From NCBI RefSeq assembly GCF_947039605.1, contig NZ_CAMQZG010000015.1:1-64000 (forward strand): a stretch of 64,000 nt of DNA. Reading direction: 5' to 3'. This DNA is from an uncultured Clostridium sp. (lineage in GTDB: Bacteria; Bacillota; Clostridia; Clostridiales; Clostridiaceae). The stretch's first letter is position 1. Every line of letters starts with the position of its first letter. This document shows positions 19,514 through 28,025 of this stretch, piece after piece. Below the pieces are notes generated by a model. The model was not told where the DNA came from, did not search any database, and saw nothing but the letters and a program-made list of their open reading frames with translations. The position numbers and the translations under genes were made by a program.

Positions 19514-20090
19514 AATCTACATCCTCCCTTTTTTTATAAGTTTGTATTTTATCAAATGCAAACTTTATATTTTCACTTTTAACTAAAGCTTGTATCGTTG
19601 GATAAATAATAAGTCTAGAATCTCCTAAAACTACTTCTCTATCTAGTGGCTCTAAAATATTATATCTTTTTAATTTAGTTATCACCTGTCTAAGCGTTGT
19701 TTTATCCATTAACTTAAACCCTAAAGCGATAAACTTATTTTGAAACTCTTCTACCTCAATAATTGTATGGTCTGTTGTTGCAAGTTCTTGATGTTTCTCA
19801 TAATATAATATTTTTAAAATTAAAATACTTATACTTTCAATTAAATTAAATTTATATCTATTCGAACCAAATGTATTTATTAACTGTGCTATTTTAAGTC
19901 CCCTATTAACTTCTATTTCAAAGCCTAAAACTTCTAAATATTCATTCATTGCCACTAAATTTCTCTCTATAAAATGATAATCTTTTTTACAATTTTCCTT
20001 GTATTTAGTAATCAAACAACATCCTAAAATTTTATTGCAAACTCTTTTAAACTCCGCTTGTTCTTTCATACTTAAAGATTCATACAACAT
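19491..20090 (-). CDS. jetB: Wadjet component JetB (DUF4194, MukE-like)
   Basis: The 199-residue protein fits the JetB/DUF4194 family: FHIERNLVAMNEYLEVLGFEI-like core (here YHFIERNLVAMNEYL), FIALGFKLMDKTTLRQVITKLKRYNILEPL and LIIYPTIQALV near the end, a winged-helix layout as in MukE. JetB bridges the kleisin JetA to the JetC heads. It lies 3 bp after the second part of jetA and overlaps jetC by 23 bp. It appears complete. Confidence 0.9.
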   Translation of the reverse strand: MLYESLSMKEQAEFKRVCNKILGCCLITKYKENCKKDYHFIERNLVAMNEYLEVLGFEIEVNRGLKIAQLINTFGSNRYKFNLIESISILILKILYYEKHQELATTDHTIIEVEEFQNKFIALGFKLMDKTTLRQVITKLKRYNILEPLDREVVLGDSRLIIYPTIQALVKSENIKFAFDKIQTYKKREDVDFEEVNRG

Positions 20091-20093
20091 ATC

Positions 20094-20711
20094 TTATTTT
20101 TCCCTCCATATTTCAAAATTTCTAAACTTAAAACCATTCTTTAAAATTAGTTGCCCTTTTCTTTTAATTTTATATTTAGAAAAATGATTATTTGCATATA
20201 CACTGATATAAATAATTTTTATATAATCTTCTTTATTATTAATCTCAATTTCACTAGCTTCTATCATACTTTTCTCCCCTAAAAGCTTTTCAACTAATTG
20301 ATTGACTTTTTTAGGTGAATACTTTTCACTTTGCTTTTTCTTGAATGCCTCTAATTTCTTTTTTCTTTCTTCATCATTAATTTCAATAGTTTCTATCTTA
20401 CTTGACTTGAAATTTTTCTTTCCTTCATTACTTATATATAAAGATGTTTCATCATAATATCCCTGTATATACATAGAAAAAATATTACTAACAATATCTA
20501 TCGAATCCGTAGTTAAACTTAGTTCCTCTTTTTTATATTCACTACATGTAAACTCTAATATATCTTTTAAAACTCCAACCATATCTTTAGAATTATTAAG
20601 TAAAAATTTTGCTCTTGTGACTGAAGCCCTTATATATTTTGTGTTTTTTATGTCAATTTCATTTGTTATATCATCAATGTCATTAAAAGCATTTATAATA
20701 CTAACAATCAT
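20094..20711 (-). pseudogene. jetA: JetA C-terminal part, separated by an in-frame stop
   Basis: This 205-codon frame is the direct continuation of the upstream 250-codon ORF. Between them are one TAA and ten sense codons (DEEAKEEISE) in the same frame, so the intact gene would be about 466 codons, a normal JetA length. The content (long helices, then YIKIIYISVYANNHFSKYKI and KNGFKFRNFEIWREK) fits the kleisin C-terminal winged-helix end. The ATG at 20711 has no well-placed ribosome site (a GAGG lies 20 bases upstream), so independent translation is doubtful but possible by re-initiation. Confidence 0.78.
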
Positions 20712-20741
20712 TTCTGAAATTTCTTCTTTTGCCTCTTCATC

Positions 20742-21494
20742 TTAAATAGATTCTACATTTTCTTTATAATCTGAAATAGCACTAGTTAAAAATTCTTTAT
20801 TTTCAAGTTTTTCATATAATATTTCTATAATTTTAGGTCTATATCTAGATATATTTTCTGATGTTTTAAGCTTATGATATGATTTATCTAAAACTTCTCT
20901 TGTATATTTTCCAAACAAGTCTTCTAATATCTCTTCAACTTTCATTTTTTGAGTTAAATTATCCATATACTTTTTTATATTTGAATTCAGTGACTTAAGC
21001 GAACTAATAATTTCTTTGGTATTTTCATAAACTTGCCTTAATGTTAGCCATGCATTTCTATCCTCGCCTGAGACTAGCAATGTATATATAGTTATTATAT
21101 TCCCTCTATACTCTACACTGTCCTTATTCACTAACTTTAGAAATGTTTCTATCATTGTTATGGAATAATCATGAAAATTAATTATTGTTTTATAATTACT
21201 TGTTACTTCACTATATATCCACCCATATTGAATTAAATTTCTTAACACTAAATTAGCTTTTTCTCTCGTATTTTTACATTCCTCTTCTTCTTCTAAAATC
21301 ATTTCAACATTTTGACCTTCTAAAAAATCTTCAATTGCTGAAACCATTATTTCTTTTTCTATTCCATATGATAATCCATTTTGAACTGAATTATATAATA
21401 ATGAAATTACTTCAATGTACAAACTTTTATTAAGACTACTTAATGGTACAAAAAACTTTTCAGGAACTACCTTAAAAATACCTATCTTCTTCAT
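20742..21494 (-). pseudogene. jetA: JetA N-terminal part (DUF5716-like), ends at premature TAA
   Basis: The 250-residue product starts KVVPEKFFVPLSSLNKSLYIE, the typical N-terminal block of the DUF5716 JetA family (kleisin, MukF-like; probably type II Wadjet). It ends at ATT-TAA-GAT-GAA, after which the same frame stays open for another 215 codons. A single base change would restore the full gene. The start has a strong AAGGGGG site. It is the first gene of the jetABCD operon. The causes could be a real nonsense mutation, phase-like inactivation, readthrough, or an assembly error. Confidence 0.82.
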
Positions 21495-21828
21495 ATTTTC
21501 CCCCTTTTATTTCATAATTATACTAATACTACCATTTTATTTGTTTTGTTGAAATATTTATTTTTTATAATTATCGTCTTCCATCAACTTCTTTATACTA
21601 TAAAAAGAAAAACCCTCTAACTTTTTTATGGTTGAAGTATTTTTCTAAAGCTTCTTTTCTAGTTCTAGATCATATGATTTTTTATCATTACAACCACCTC
21701 ATCTTCAATATTCTTATCTTTAAAGTAAACTCTATTTAAATATTTTTAATATTTTCATAAAAATTGAAACAACTACACCTTAACTTACACTAATTAACTA
21801 AACACATAAAAAAAAGGGAGGGACTTCA
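21495..21828. other. Intergenic region with a possible decayed ORF
   Basis: No ORF with a start and ribosome site is present. On the minus strand between about 21720 and 21600, two short frames read DKNIEDEVVVMIKNHM and then, one frame away, TRKEALEKYFNHKKVRGFFFL followed by a stop. They look like one small gene broken by an indel. This is weak evidence. The rest is AT-rich and should hold the divergent promoters of jetA and the next gene. Confidence 0.3.
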
Positions 21829-22602
21829 ATGTTTACAAAGCTTAAAAATCTAACTAAAAAGAAAAAGATACTTTTATCTTTACTTATTTTACTTGTTACA
21901 GGACTTTTACTTATTAATAATGCTATAAATGGTAATCCAATTAGTAAGGCTCTATTTAAAAATAAGGTGCAAAATTATATAGATGCTACTTATCCTCACA
22001 CAGATTTCACTATAAACTCTACTTTTTATAATTTCAAAGATGCAAATTATTCGTGTAATGTAACTTCAAAATCTGGTGGCTTAGATTTTACAATAAAACA
22101 GTATCCTACTGGGTATTTCTATGATGAATATAAAGAATCTGATAATGGAAAATCAATTATAGATCAAGATTTAAGTGGTAGTTTTATGCATGCTATAACT
22201 GATGAATTTAAAGCTGTTATAAACAATGATAAATTTAAAATTTATAATAGCCAACTGATTTTCCAAGGTAAATATAAGGATAGAAATACTAAGTATGATA
22301 GATCTTTTGATGATGAATTTGCACTTAATCTTAGTACTAACTATGATGAAACTTATACCACTGATGAAATTGTTGAAGTTATGGTCACTCTAAAAAACTA
22401 TCTAGCTAAAAATAAACATAATGGATTTAAAGGTATGTGTATAAACTTTGATGAAAATGGTATAGGAAAAAGTATTTTAATTACAGATAAACAACTTAAT
22501 TTATCTGATGAAAAGGTTGTAGATTTAATTCAAGATATATCTATTTCTGGAGAGTTTGACTTTGAAACTAGAAAAGTACTTTTTAAAACACTTGAAAAAT
22601 AA
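21829..22602 (+). CDS. YfjL-like membrane-anchored protein
   Basis: The 257-residue protein has a basic N-terminus and one membrane segment (about 14-31, ILLSLLILLVTGLLLI). An extracellular YfjL-like domain follows: NPISKALFKNKVQNYIDATYP and FYNFKDANYSCNVTSKSG are typical. YfjL-type proteins have no known function and are often near envelope-stress sigma factors. Here an ECF sigma/anti-sigma pair follows 110 bp downstream on the same strand, so it may be a regulatory target or accessory. It has a GGGAGGG ribosome site. Confidence 0.72.
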   Translation: MFTKLKNLTKKKKILLSLLILLVTGLLLINNAINGNPISKALFKNKVQNYIDATYPHTDFTINSTFYNFKDANYSCNVTSKSGGLDFTIKQYPTGYFYDEYKESDNGKSIIDQDLSGSFMHAITDEFKAVINNDKFKIYNSQLIFQGKYKDRNTKYDRSFDDEFALNLSTNYDETYTTDEIVEVMVTLKNYLAKNKHNGFKGMCINFDENGIGKSILITDKQLNLSDEKVVDLIQDISISGEFDFETRKVLFKTLEK

Positions 22603-22713
22603 TATCTTTTTGTAAAATAAATTAATAATTTTAACTGCATATAAAATTCTATTTCATGTTAAGTTATACTCTTATATGTTAAATAATGTAATTAAAATAA
22701 GGAGGGATTATTT

Positions 22714-23208
22714 GTGGATGAGTTTTCAACGCTTTATAAGTTAAATAAAGATACAATATATATATACTTTTTATATAAAACAAAAGATGATTATATAGCA
22801 CAAGAGCTTCTTGCACAAACCTTCTTCTTAGCATATAAATCGCTTAACTCATTTAAAGGAAATTCTAAATTTAGTACTTGGCTAATGGGGATTTCAAAAA
22901 ATGTATTTAAAGATTATCTTAGAAAAGAAAAAAAGTTTGATACAGTTCCATTAGAAAATGTAGAAAGCTACCTAAGTTATGATAGCAATTTAGATAAAAA
23001 ACTTATAGAAAATGAAGAACTTTTAAGCCTATTTAAAGCAATAGATAGTCTTGATGAAGACTTTAGAGAAATTATAATGCTTCGTGCTGTTTGTAATATG
23101 TCTAACCTTGAAATAGCACAACTTTTAGATAAAAAAGAAACTTATATTAGAGTAAAATTTCATAGAGGAAAAGTTAAACTCAAAGAAATTTTGAAAGAAA
23201 GGGTATGA
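22714..23208 (+). CDS. ECF-type RNA polymerase sigma factor
   Basis: The 164-residue protein has sigma region 2 (about 5-75, including AQTFFLAYKSLNSFKGNSKFSTWLMGISKN) and region 4 (about 105-160, LDEDFREIIMLRAVCNMSNLEIAQLL followed by a recognition helix with KETYIRVKFHRGK). Translation starts at GTG behind AAGGAGGG; the nearby ATG is out of frame. The anti-sigma gene begins 4 bp after its stop, a standard regulatory pair. The signal is unknown, probably envelope-related. Confidence 0.92.
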   Translation: MDEFSTLYKLNKDTIYIYFLYKTKDDYIAQELLAQTFFLAYKSLNSFKGNSKFSTWLMGISKNVFKDYLRKEKKFDTVPLENVESYLSYDSNLDKKLIENEELLSLFKAIDSLDEDFREIIMLRAVCNMSNLEIAQLLDKKETYIRVKFHRGKVKLKEILKERV

Positions 23209-23212
23209 TATT

Positions 23213-23779
23213 ATGAGTGAAATTAATTGTGCTGTAATACAAGATTTAATAAGTTTATATATTGATGACTTATTATCAGATGATAGTAAAAATATTGTTG
23301 ATGAACATATAAAAACCTGTGAGAGTTGTAAATTATACTTAGATGACATTTCACAGCCTATTGAAATTTCAAAAGTTAAAATTTCACCTACAGAAAATGA
23401 TATAGCAGAAATTAAACTTATAGAAAAAATCAAAAAAACTTCTAATAATAAAATTTTAATGATAAGTGTTATTGCAGGTCTTACTGCTATGCTATTAACC
23501 AATGACCAGTGGATTTTCAAAGGATTCTTAGCACTTCCTATCTTTGGTACTTTTGTATACTTTAACTCAAAGAAAGTTTTACTTGCACCCCTTATAATAT
23601 TCCTTTTAAAAACTCTAACTGTATTTGTTATAACATACCAAAGTTTTATTGATATATCTGTACTTGAATTTGTACAAATGATAGGTGGACTTTTAGGGAT
23701 TGGACTTCTTTTTGCTATCTTCCCACTTATAGGCTCAATTATTGGACTTCTTATACAGAAAATATTTATAGATAAATAG
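23213..23779 (+). CDS. Anti-sigma factor with zinc-finger (ZAS/HC2) domain
   Basis: The 188-residue membrane protein begins with a zinc-binding anti-sigma domain: NCAVIQDLISLYIDDLLSDD, then HIKTCESC (HxxxCxxC). Four hydrophobic membrane segments follow a linker, from about residue 83 to the end. The N-terminal domain should hold the adjacent ECF sigma factor at the membrane until a signal releases it. It is coupled to the sigma gene. The C-terminal multi-helix part is similar to other clostridial anti-sigma proteins. Confidence 0.88.
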   Translation: MSEINCAVIQDLISLYIDDLLSDDSKNIVDEHIKTCESCKLYLDDISQPIEISKVKISPTENDIAEIKLIEKIKKTSNNKILMISVIAGLTAMLLTNDQWIFKGFLALPIFGTFVYFNSKKVLLAPLIIFLLKTLTVFVITYQSFIDISVLEFVQMIGGLLGIGLLFAIFPLIGSIIGLLIQKIFIDK

Positions 23780-23808
23780 TATTCATGTGACACTTATATT
23801 TAAAAGCA

Positions 23809-23852
23809 AAAACTATTTTAAAATAAGACTAAACTTACATTAAAATAGTTTT
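23809..23852. terminator. Bidirectional terminator
   Basis: AAAACTATTTTA pairs with TAAAATAGTTTT across a 20-base loop between the convergent anti-sigma and FUSC-like genes; both strands give short T-runs. Confidence 0.7.
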
Positions 23853-23859
23853 CTAAAAT

Positions 23860-24852
23860 TTATGTAGTTTCACTCTCGCTCGCTTTTTTTATAACCTCTT
23901 CAATAATAAATATCAAGAATACTATAAAAGCACCTACAATTGTAAATATAACTCTATACATATCAAGATATAATGCTGACTGTCCTTTATAAATCATATG
24001 GTTTGCAAATAAAGCAAAGTATGTTATAAATATAGCTCTCTTATAATAAGCCATTGGAAATAACATAAAGTAGATTGCTATAGCTACTAATATATATAAT
24101 ACAATATCATTTGTAACTGTATTTGCTATTATCATAAATAGAACACACCCTACTGATGTACCAAGTAGTCTATCAATAATTTTTTGAAATGTAAGTCCTT
24201 TATCTGGAATCATAAGAATTATAATTGTAATAGGTAACCATATCGCATGATATTGCTTAAAATATTCCATAACAAAAATAGCTATGGCAAAAACAATTCC
24301 ATTTAAAATAGAATATCTATTTTTAAAATCATTAAATTCTATTTTATCTTCATACTTTATATTCAATATCTTTTTTTCAAAATCTTTATTAAAGTAAGTT
24401 TCTTTTGTAAATAAATAATATAAAATCATTATAAATATTCCTGATATTACAAGTGCTAAAAGAAGCTTTGGCATCTGTGCTGTTTTAGGTCTAAAGTATA
24501 CAAGAAACATATAGTTTAATAAAAACCCCATAGTCCTTGGTGCACTTTTATAATGATTGTACATATAGTGAAGTCCAAACCCAACTGCAAATGTAAATAA
24601 TATAAGTGTTAGATAATTAAATCCTGCTATATAGGCTGCTATTCCTATAATAAGTTGTGTTCCTATTATTCTACTAGCTTCAATTAGCATGCACTCACTA
24701 TAATCCTTATCAAGCATTGTAATAACTACTACTCCACACCCAAGCCCAAGAATTGCTTCTAGAAGCCCAAACCCTGTATATAATCCACCAATCATAAAGA
24801 AGACTATAAATAGATACTTAAGATTAGTAATATGTTTTTTTAATAAAGTCAA
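23860..24852 (-). CDS. FUSC-like / aromatic acid exporter family membrane protein
   Basis: The 330-residue protein has two sets of about five membrane segments separated by a cytosolic stretch (about 150-185). The second set contains AIWLPITIIILMIPDKGLTFQKIIDRLLGTSVGC, the signature of FUSC_2/ArAE-type transporters (an HAIWxPxT...RxxGTxxG pattern). Such proteins export aromatic or other organic acids. It is monocistronic. Substrate cannot be told. Confidence 0.8.
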   Translation of the reverse strand: MTLLKKHITNLKYLFIVFFMIGGLYTGFGLLEAILGLGCGVVVITMLDKDYSECMLIEASRIIGTQLIIGIAAYIAGFNYLTLILFTFAVGFGLHYMYNHYKSAPRTMGFLLNYMFLVYFRPKTAQMPKLLLALVISGIFIMILYYLFTKETYFNKDFEKKILNIKYEDKIEFNDFKNRYSILNGIVFAIAIFVMEYFKQYHAIWLPITIIILMIPDKGLTFQKIIDRLLGTSVGCVLFMIIANTVTNDIVLYILVAIAIYFMLFPMAYYKRAIFITYFALFANHMIYKGQSALYLDMYRVIFTIVGAFIVFLIFIIEEVIKKASESETT

Positions 24853-24964
24853 TTAATCACTCTCATTTCTATATATAAAATTTATCTTTTGTTTAATCAT
24901 AAAGTTTCATTATACTCTATTTTTAAAATATAAATTTCTTTTTGTACTAAATATTATGTGTTTC

Positions 24965-25028
24965 TATAGGTATTTAGTTATCACTATGATAAATTTAAAG
25001 TATTACACTTATTACTTTCATACCTATA
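24965..25028. repeat. Spaced inverted repeat upstream of the chromate transporter genes
   Basis: TATAGGTAT (24965-24973) and ATACCTATA (25020-25028) form a perfect 9-bp inverted repeat 46 bp apart, ending about 45 bp before the first transporter gene. It could be a looping operator or chance in AT-rich DNA. Confidence 0.3.
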
Positions 25029-25073
25029 TACTTAGTATAGTAATAATTCATTTAATAAACGGGGGATAATTTT

Positions 25074-25673
25074 ATGGAAAACGAAAAAAAATCTTTAGAT
25101 TTTAATATCTTATGGACACTATTTAAATCTACATTCATGCTAAGTGCTTGCACTTTTGGTGGTGGATTTGTAATAGTATCTCTTATGAAAAAGAAATTTG
25201 TTGAGGAACTTGGGTGGATTGAAGAGGATGAAATGCTTGATATAACAGCTATCTCACAATCTTCTCCTGGACCTATACCAATAAATGCATCAGTTATACT
25301 CGGCTATAGAATGCAAGGAATTGTAGGTTCTTTAGTAGCAGTTCTTGGGACTTCTATACCACCTATAGTTATAATTTCTATAATCTCAGTATTCTATACA
25401 GAATTTAGAGAAAATAAAGTAATCGCAATTGCTTTAATGGTCATGAGGGCTGGAGTTGCTGCTGTTATTTGTGATGTTGTAATCAAACTTGCTAAAAATG
25501 TTATAGCTACTAAAAACAATTTATATGTAGCACTTATGGTTATAACTTTTGTAATGACTTATATTATGGGGATTAATGCAATGACTGTTATTTTAATGTG
25601 TCTTGCTATTGGGATAGTTACTCTTTTGCTAGAAATGAAAAGAACAAAACAAAATTCAGGGGGTAATTTATAA
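25074..25673 (+). CDS. Chromate transporter, N-terminal half (split ChrA)
   Basis: The 199-residue membrane protein is a short-chain CHR family subunit: FGGGFVIVSLMKKKFVEE, then ITAISQSSPGPIPINASVILGYR, the conserved SPGP(I) motif. Six or so membrane segments follow. Short-chain CHR proteins work as a pair. The stop overlaps the start of the second subunit (TAATG). Start is at ATG behind GGGGGAT. CHR pairs move chromate or other anions; in anaerobes the true substrate is unclear. Confidence 0.92.
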   Translation: MENEKKSLDFNILWTLFKSTFMLSACTFGGGFVIVSLMKKKFVEELGWIEEDEMLDITAISQSSPGPIPINASVILGYRMQGIVGSLVAVLGTSIPPIVIISIISVFYTEFRENKVIAIALMVMRAGVAAVICDVVIKLAKNVIATKNNLYVALMVITFVMTYIMGINAMTVILMCLAIGIVTLLLEMKRTKQNSGGNL

Positions 25674-26233
25674 TGTTAGCATTATTATTTTTTAGCTTTA
25701 TACAAGTTGGACTTTTTAGTGTTGGTGGTGGATATGCTGCTATACCTTTAATACAAAATCAAATAGTTAATGTGCATGGTCTTATGACTCTACCTGAATT
25801 TGCAGACCTTGTCACAATAGCAGAAATGACTCCTGGGCCTATTTCTATAAACTCTGCTACTTTCGTTGGAACAAAACTTGCAGGTCCTACAGGGGCAATT
25901 ATATGCTCTATAGGGGTTATCATTCCATCATTCATAATTTGTTTAACTCTTGCACACTACTATTATAAATATAGAAACTTTGGTGGAGTTCAAACAGTTT
26001 TAGCCGCTTTAAGACCTGCTGTTGTAGCTCTTATAAGCTCTGCTGGACTATCAATTTTAACACTAGCATTATTTAATGCAGAAAAAGAGCATATAGTTTT
26101 ATCAAACTTTAAACCTGTAGAATTCTGTTTATTTGTAGCTGGGCTTATTGCACTTAGGAAATTCAAACTTAGTCCTATACTTGTTATCTTTGGTTCAGGG
26201 CTTATAGGAACTCTTTTCTACTTAATATTTTAA
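25673..26233 (+). CDS. Chromate transporter, C-terminal half (split ChrA)
   Basis: The 186-residue partner carries VGGGYAAIPLIQNQ and TIAEMTPGPISINSATFVG, the second copy of the CHR TPGP motif. The two subunits are coupled by a 1-bp overlap and are expected to form an antiparallel heterodimer. A strong terminator follows. No adjacent regulator gene is present. Confidence 0.92.
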   Translation: MLALLFFSFIQVGLFSVGGGYAAIPLIQNQIVNVHGLMTLPEFADLVTIAEMTPGPISINSATFVGTKLAGPTGAIICSIGVIIPSFIICLTLAHYYYKYRNFGGVQTVLAALRPAVVALISSAGLSILTLALFNAEKEHIVLSNFKPVEFCLFVAGLIALRKFKLSPILVIFGSGLIGTLFYLIF

Positions 26234-26241
26234 AAAGTTTA

Positions 26242-26272
26242 CCCCCACTAGATTTTTTCTAGTGGGGGTTTT
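26242..26272 (+). terminator. Strong Rho-independent terminator
   Basis: CCCCCACTAGA / TCTAGTGGGGG, a GC-rich perfect 11-bp stem with a T loop, followed by TTTTATT, 8 bp after the chromate transporter genes. Confidence 0.95.
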
Positions 26273-26408
26273 ATTATATTTATTTATAATATTTTTCTAA
26301 TACCACAACAATATTTTCAAGTTTTTCTATTATAATATTGAATTCTCAATACTTTTCTTAAATAATTATATTCGACAAAAGCATTTAATATCTTTTTAGC
26401 ATAACTAA

Positions 26409-26439
26409 AATGAGGTAGCTATTCGCTAGCTACCTCATT
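26409..26439 (-). terminator. Terminator of the nhaC-like gene
   Basis: AATGAGGTAGCTA / TAGCTACCTCATT perfect 13-bp stem with a TTCGC loop; on the minus strand it is followed by TTTTAGTT. Confidence 0.85.
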
Positions 26440-26449
26440 CTAAATTTAT

Positions 26450-27853
26450 TTAAGCTGCTTCATTTTTATCTTCAGCTATATTTTTCTTTCTTCCTATTGC
26501 TATTCCAAGATAAGTAAATAGGATAGACATAAGTGGATTTATTATATTTAAAAGTGCATATGGTAGATAAGCAAAAGTAGGCACGCCTAAAACTCCTGAT
26601 ATAAAAGCTCCCGCTGTAGTCCAAGGAATAAGTGGTCCTGTAAGAGTCCCTCCCTCTTCTATAACTCTACTAAGCATTGAATTATCAAGCCCTCGCTCCT
26701 CATATTCTTTCTTATATATACTTCCATTAACTATAATCGCAAGATAAACTTCTCCCATAATTATATTAGTTAAAAGACAAGTTCCAATTGTTAAAGTTAC
26801 TAGACTTCCTATACTTTTTATTCTATCTAAAATAACATTTATCATTACATCAAGATATCCAAACTTCTCTAAAGCTGAACCTAGTGCAAGTGCTATGAAA
26901 GATAATGCAAAGGTACTCATCATACTCATAATTCCACCTCTAGTTAAAAGCACATCTACAGCATGAACCCCTGTATTTGATTTGTAACCTGTACTTAGAA
27001 CATTCAAAGCATCTGGTATGCTTGAACCTTGAAATATTACTGCAAATATAACTCCTATAAATGCACCTATTCCGAGTGCTAAAATTGCATCAACTTTCAT
27101 AATACTTAAAACTAGAACAACTAATACTGGTATAAGCATAATTAAACTTATATGAAAATCCTTACTTAATGTTGTATTAATTTGATTTACAGTATCATTA
27201 TTTATCATGGTACTAACTGAATATTTTAATCCTAATATGTAAAATCCTATTAAACTTATAATATATGATGGCACAGTTGTGGCAAGCATTGATTTTATAT
27301 GCTTATATAAATTCGCCCCTGCTGTTGCCGCTGCAAGATTTGTAGTATCAGATAATGGTGATAATTTATCTCCAAAGAAAGCACCTGAAACTATCATACC
27401 AGCTGTAAGAGGTGCTGGTATTCCAAGACCTTCTCCCATAGCCATAAAGGCAACCCCAACGGTTCCAGCAGTCCCCCATGAAGTCCCAGTCGCAATAGAT
27501 GTAATACTACATACTATAAGGCCAACTGGAAGGAAATATTTTGCACTTATTATATTAAGCCCATAATATACAAGAGTTTGAATAACCCCAGCTTGAATCC
27601 AGCTTCCTATTAGCGCCCCTATTAAAATGAAAATGCACATAGCAGGGAATGCTCTAACTACTCCACCTTTCATTTCTTCTAATATATCTTTAAACTCATA
27701 TCCTTGTATTCTAGTTACAATGATAGTAAGCCCCATCCCTAATAATAATAATATTTTTATATCAACTTTATTAATCATACCAAATGCTAATATTAAAATT
27801 AGACTTAGTAATAAAAATGAAGCTGCCTTTTTACTCGGTAGCTTTTTTTTCAT
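26450..27853 (-). CDS. NhaC-family Na+/H+ antiporter
   Basis: The 467-residue protein has about 11-12 membrane segments. The NhaC signature region is GTSWGTAGTVGVAFMAMGEG followed by GAFFGDKLSPLSDTTNLAAA, and near the C-terminus EEGGTLTGPLIPWTTAG. It exchanges cytosolic Na+ (or malate-linked ions in some homologues) for protons. It is monocistronic, with a terminator after it. The exact substrate within the NhaC/MleN group is uncertain. Confidence 0.92.
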   Translation of the reverse strand: MKKKLPSKKAASFLLLSLILILAFGMINKVDIKILLLLGMGLTIIVTRIQGYEFKDILEEMKGGVVRAFPAMCIFILIGALIGSWIQAGVIQTLVYYGLNIISAKYFLPVGLIVCSITSIATGTSWGTAGTVGVAFMAMGEGLGIPAPLTAGMIVSGAFFGDKLSPLSDTTNLAAATAGANLYKHIKSMLATTVPSYIISLIGFYILGLKYSVSTMINNDTVNQINTTLSKDFHISLIMLIPVLVVLVLSIMKVDAILALGIGAFIGVIFAVIFQGSSIPDALNVLSTGYKSNTGVHAVDVLLTRGGIMSMMSTFALSFIALALGSALEKFGYLDVMINVILDRIKSIGSLVTLTIGTCLLTNIIMGEVYLAIIVNGSIYKKEYEERGLDNSMLSRVIEEGGTLTGPLIPWTTAGAFISGVLGVPTFAYLPYALLNIINPLMSILFTYLGIAIGRKKNIAEDKNEAA

Positions 27854-27981
27854 ATTATTTCTCCTAACGTAATTTTAAATAATTATTCTCTATTAATAAT
27901 TTATATCTTTTTAATATTTTTGTCAAACAAATGTAACTTTCTTTTTTTTAAAATACTGAAATCTAATTTATCGCTAATGAT

Positions 27982-28014
27982 AAAAGGCAATTTCTTTATC
28001 CGAAATTGCCTTTT
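27982..28014 (-). terminator. Terminator of two-component operon
   Basis: AAAAGGCAATTTC pairs with GAAATTGCCTTTT (13 bp, 7-base loop), followed on the minus strand by TTTTATC. It lies 12 bp after the kinase stop. Confidence 0.85.
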
Positions 28015-28025
28015 GTCTATTTTTT

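Noticed and set aside
25074-26233. Chromate transporter as a frameshifted gene
   Set aside because: Two-subunit short-chain CHR pairs are a normal arrangement, and each half has its own TPGP/SPGP motif and start.
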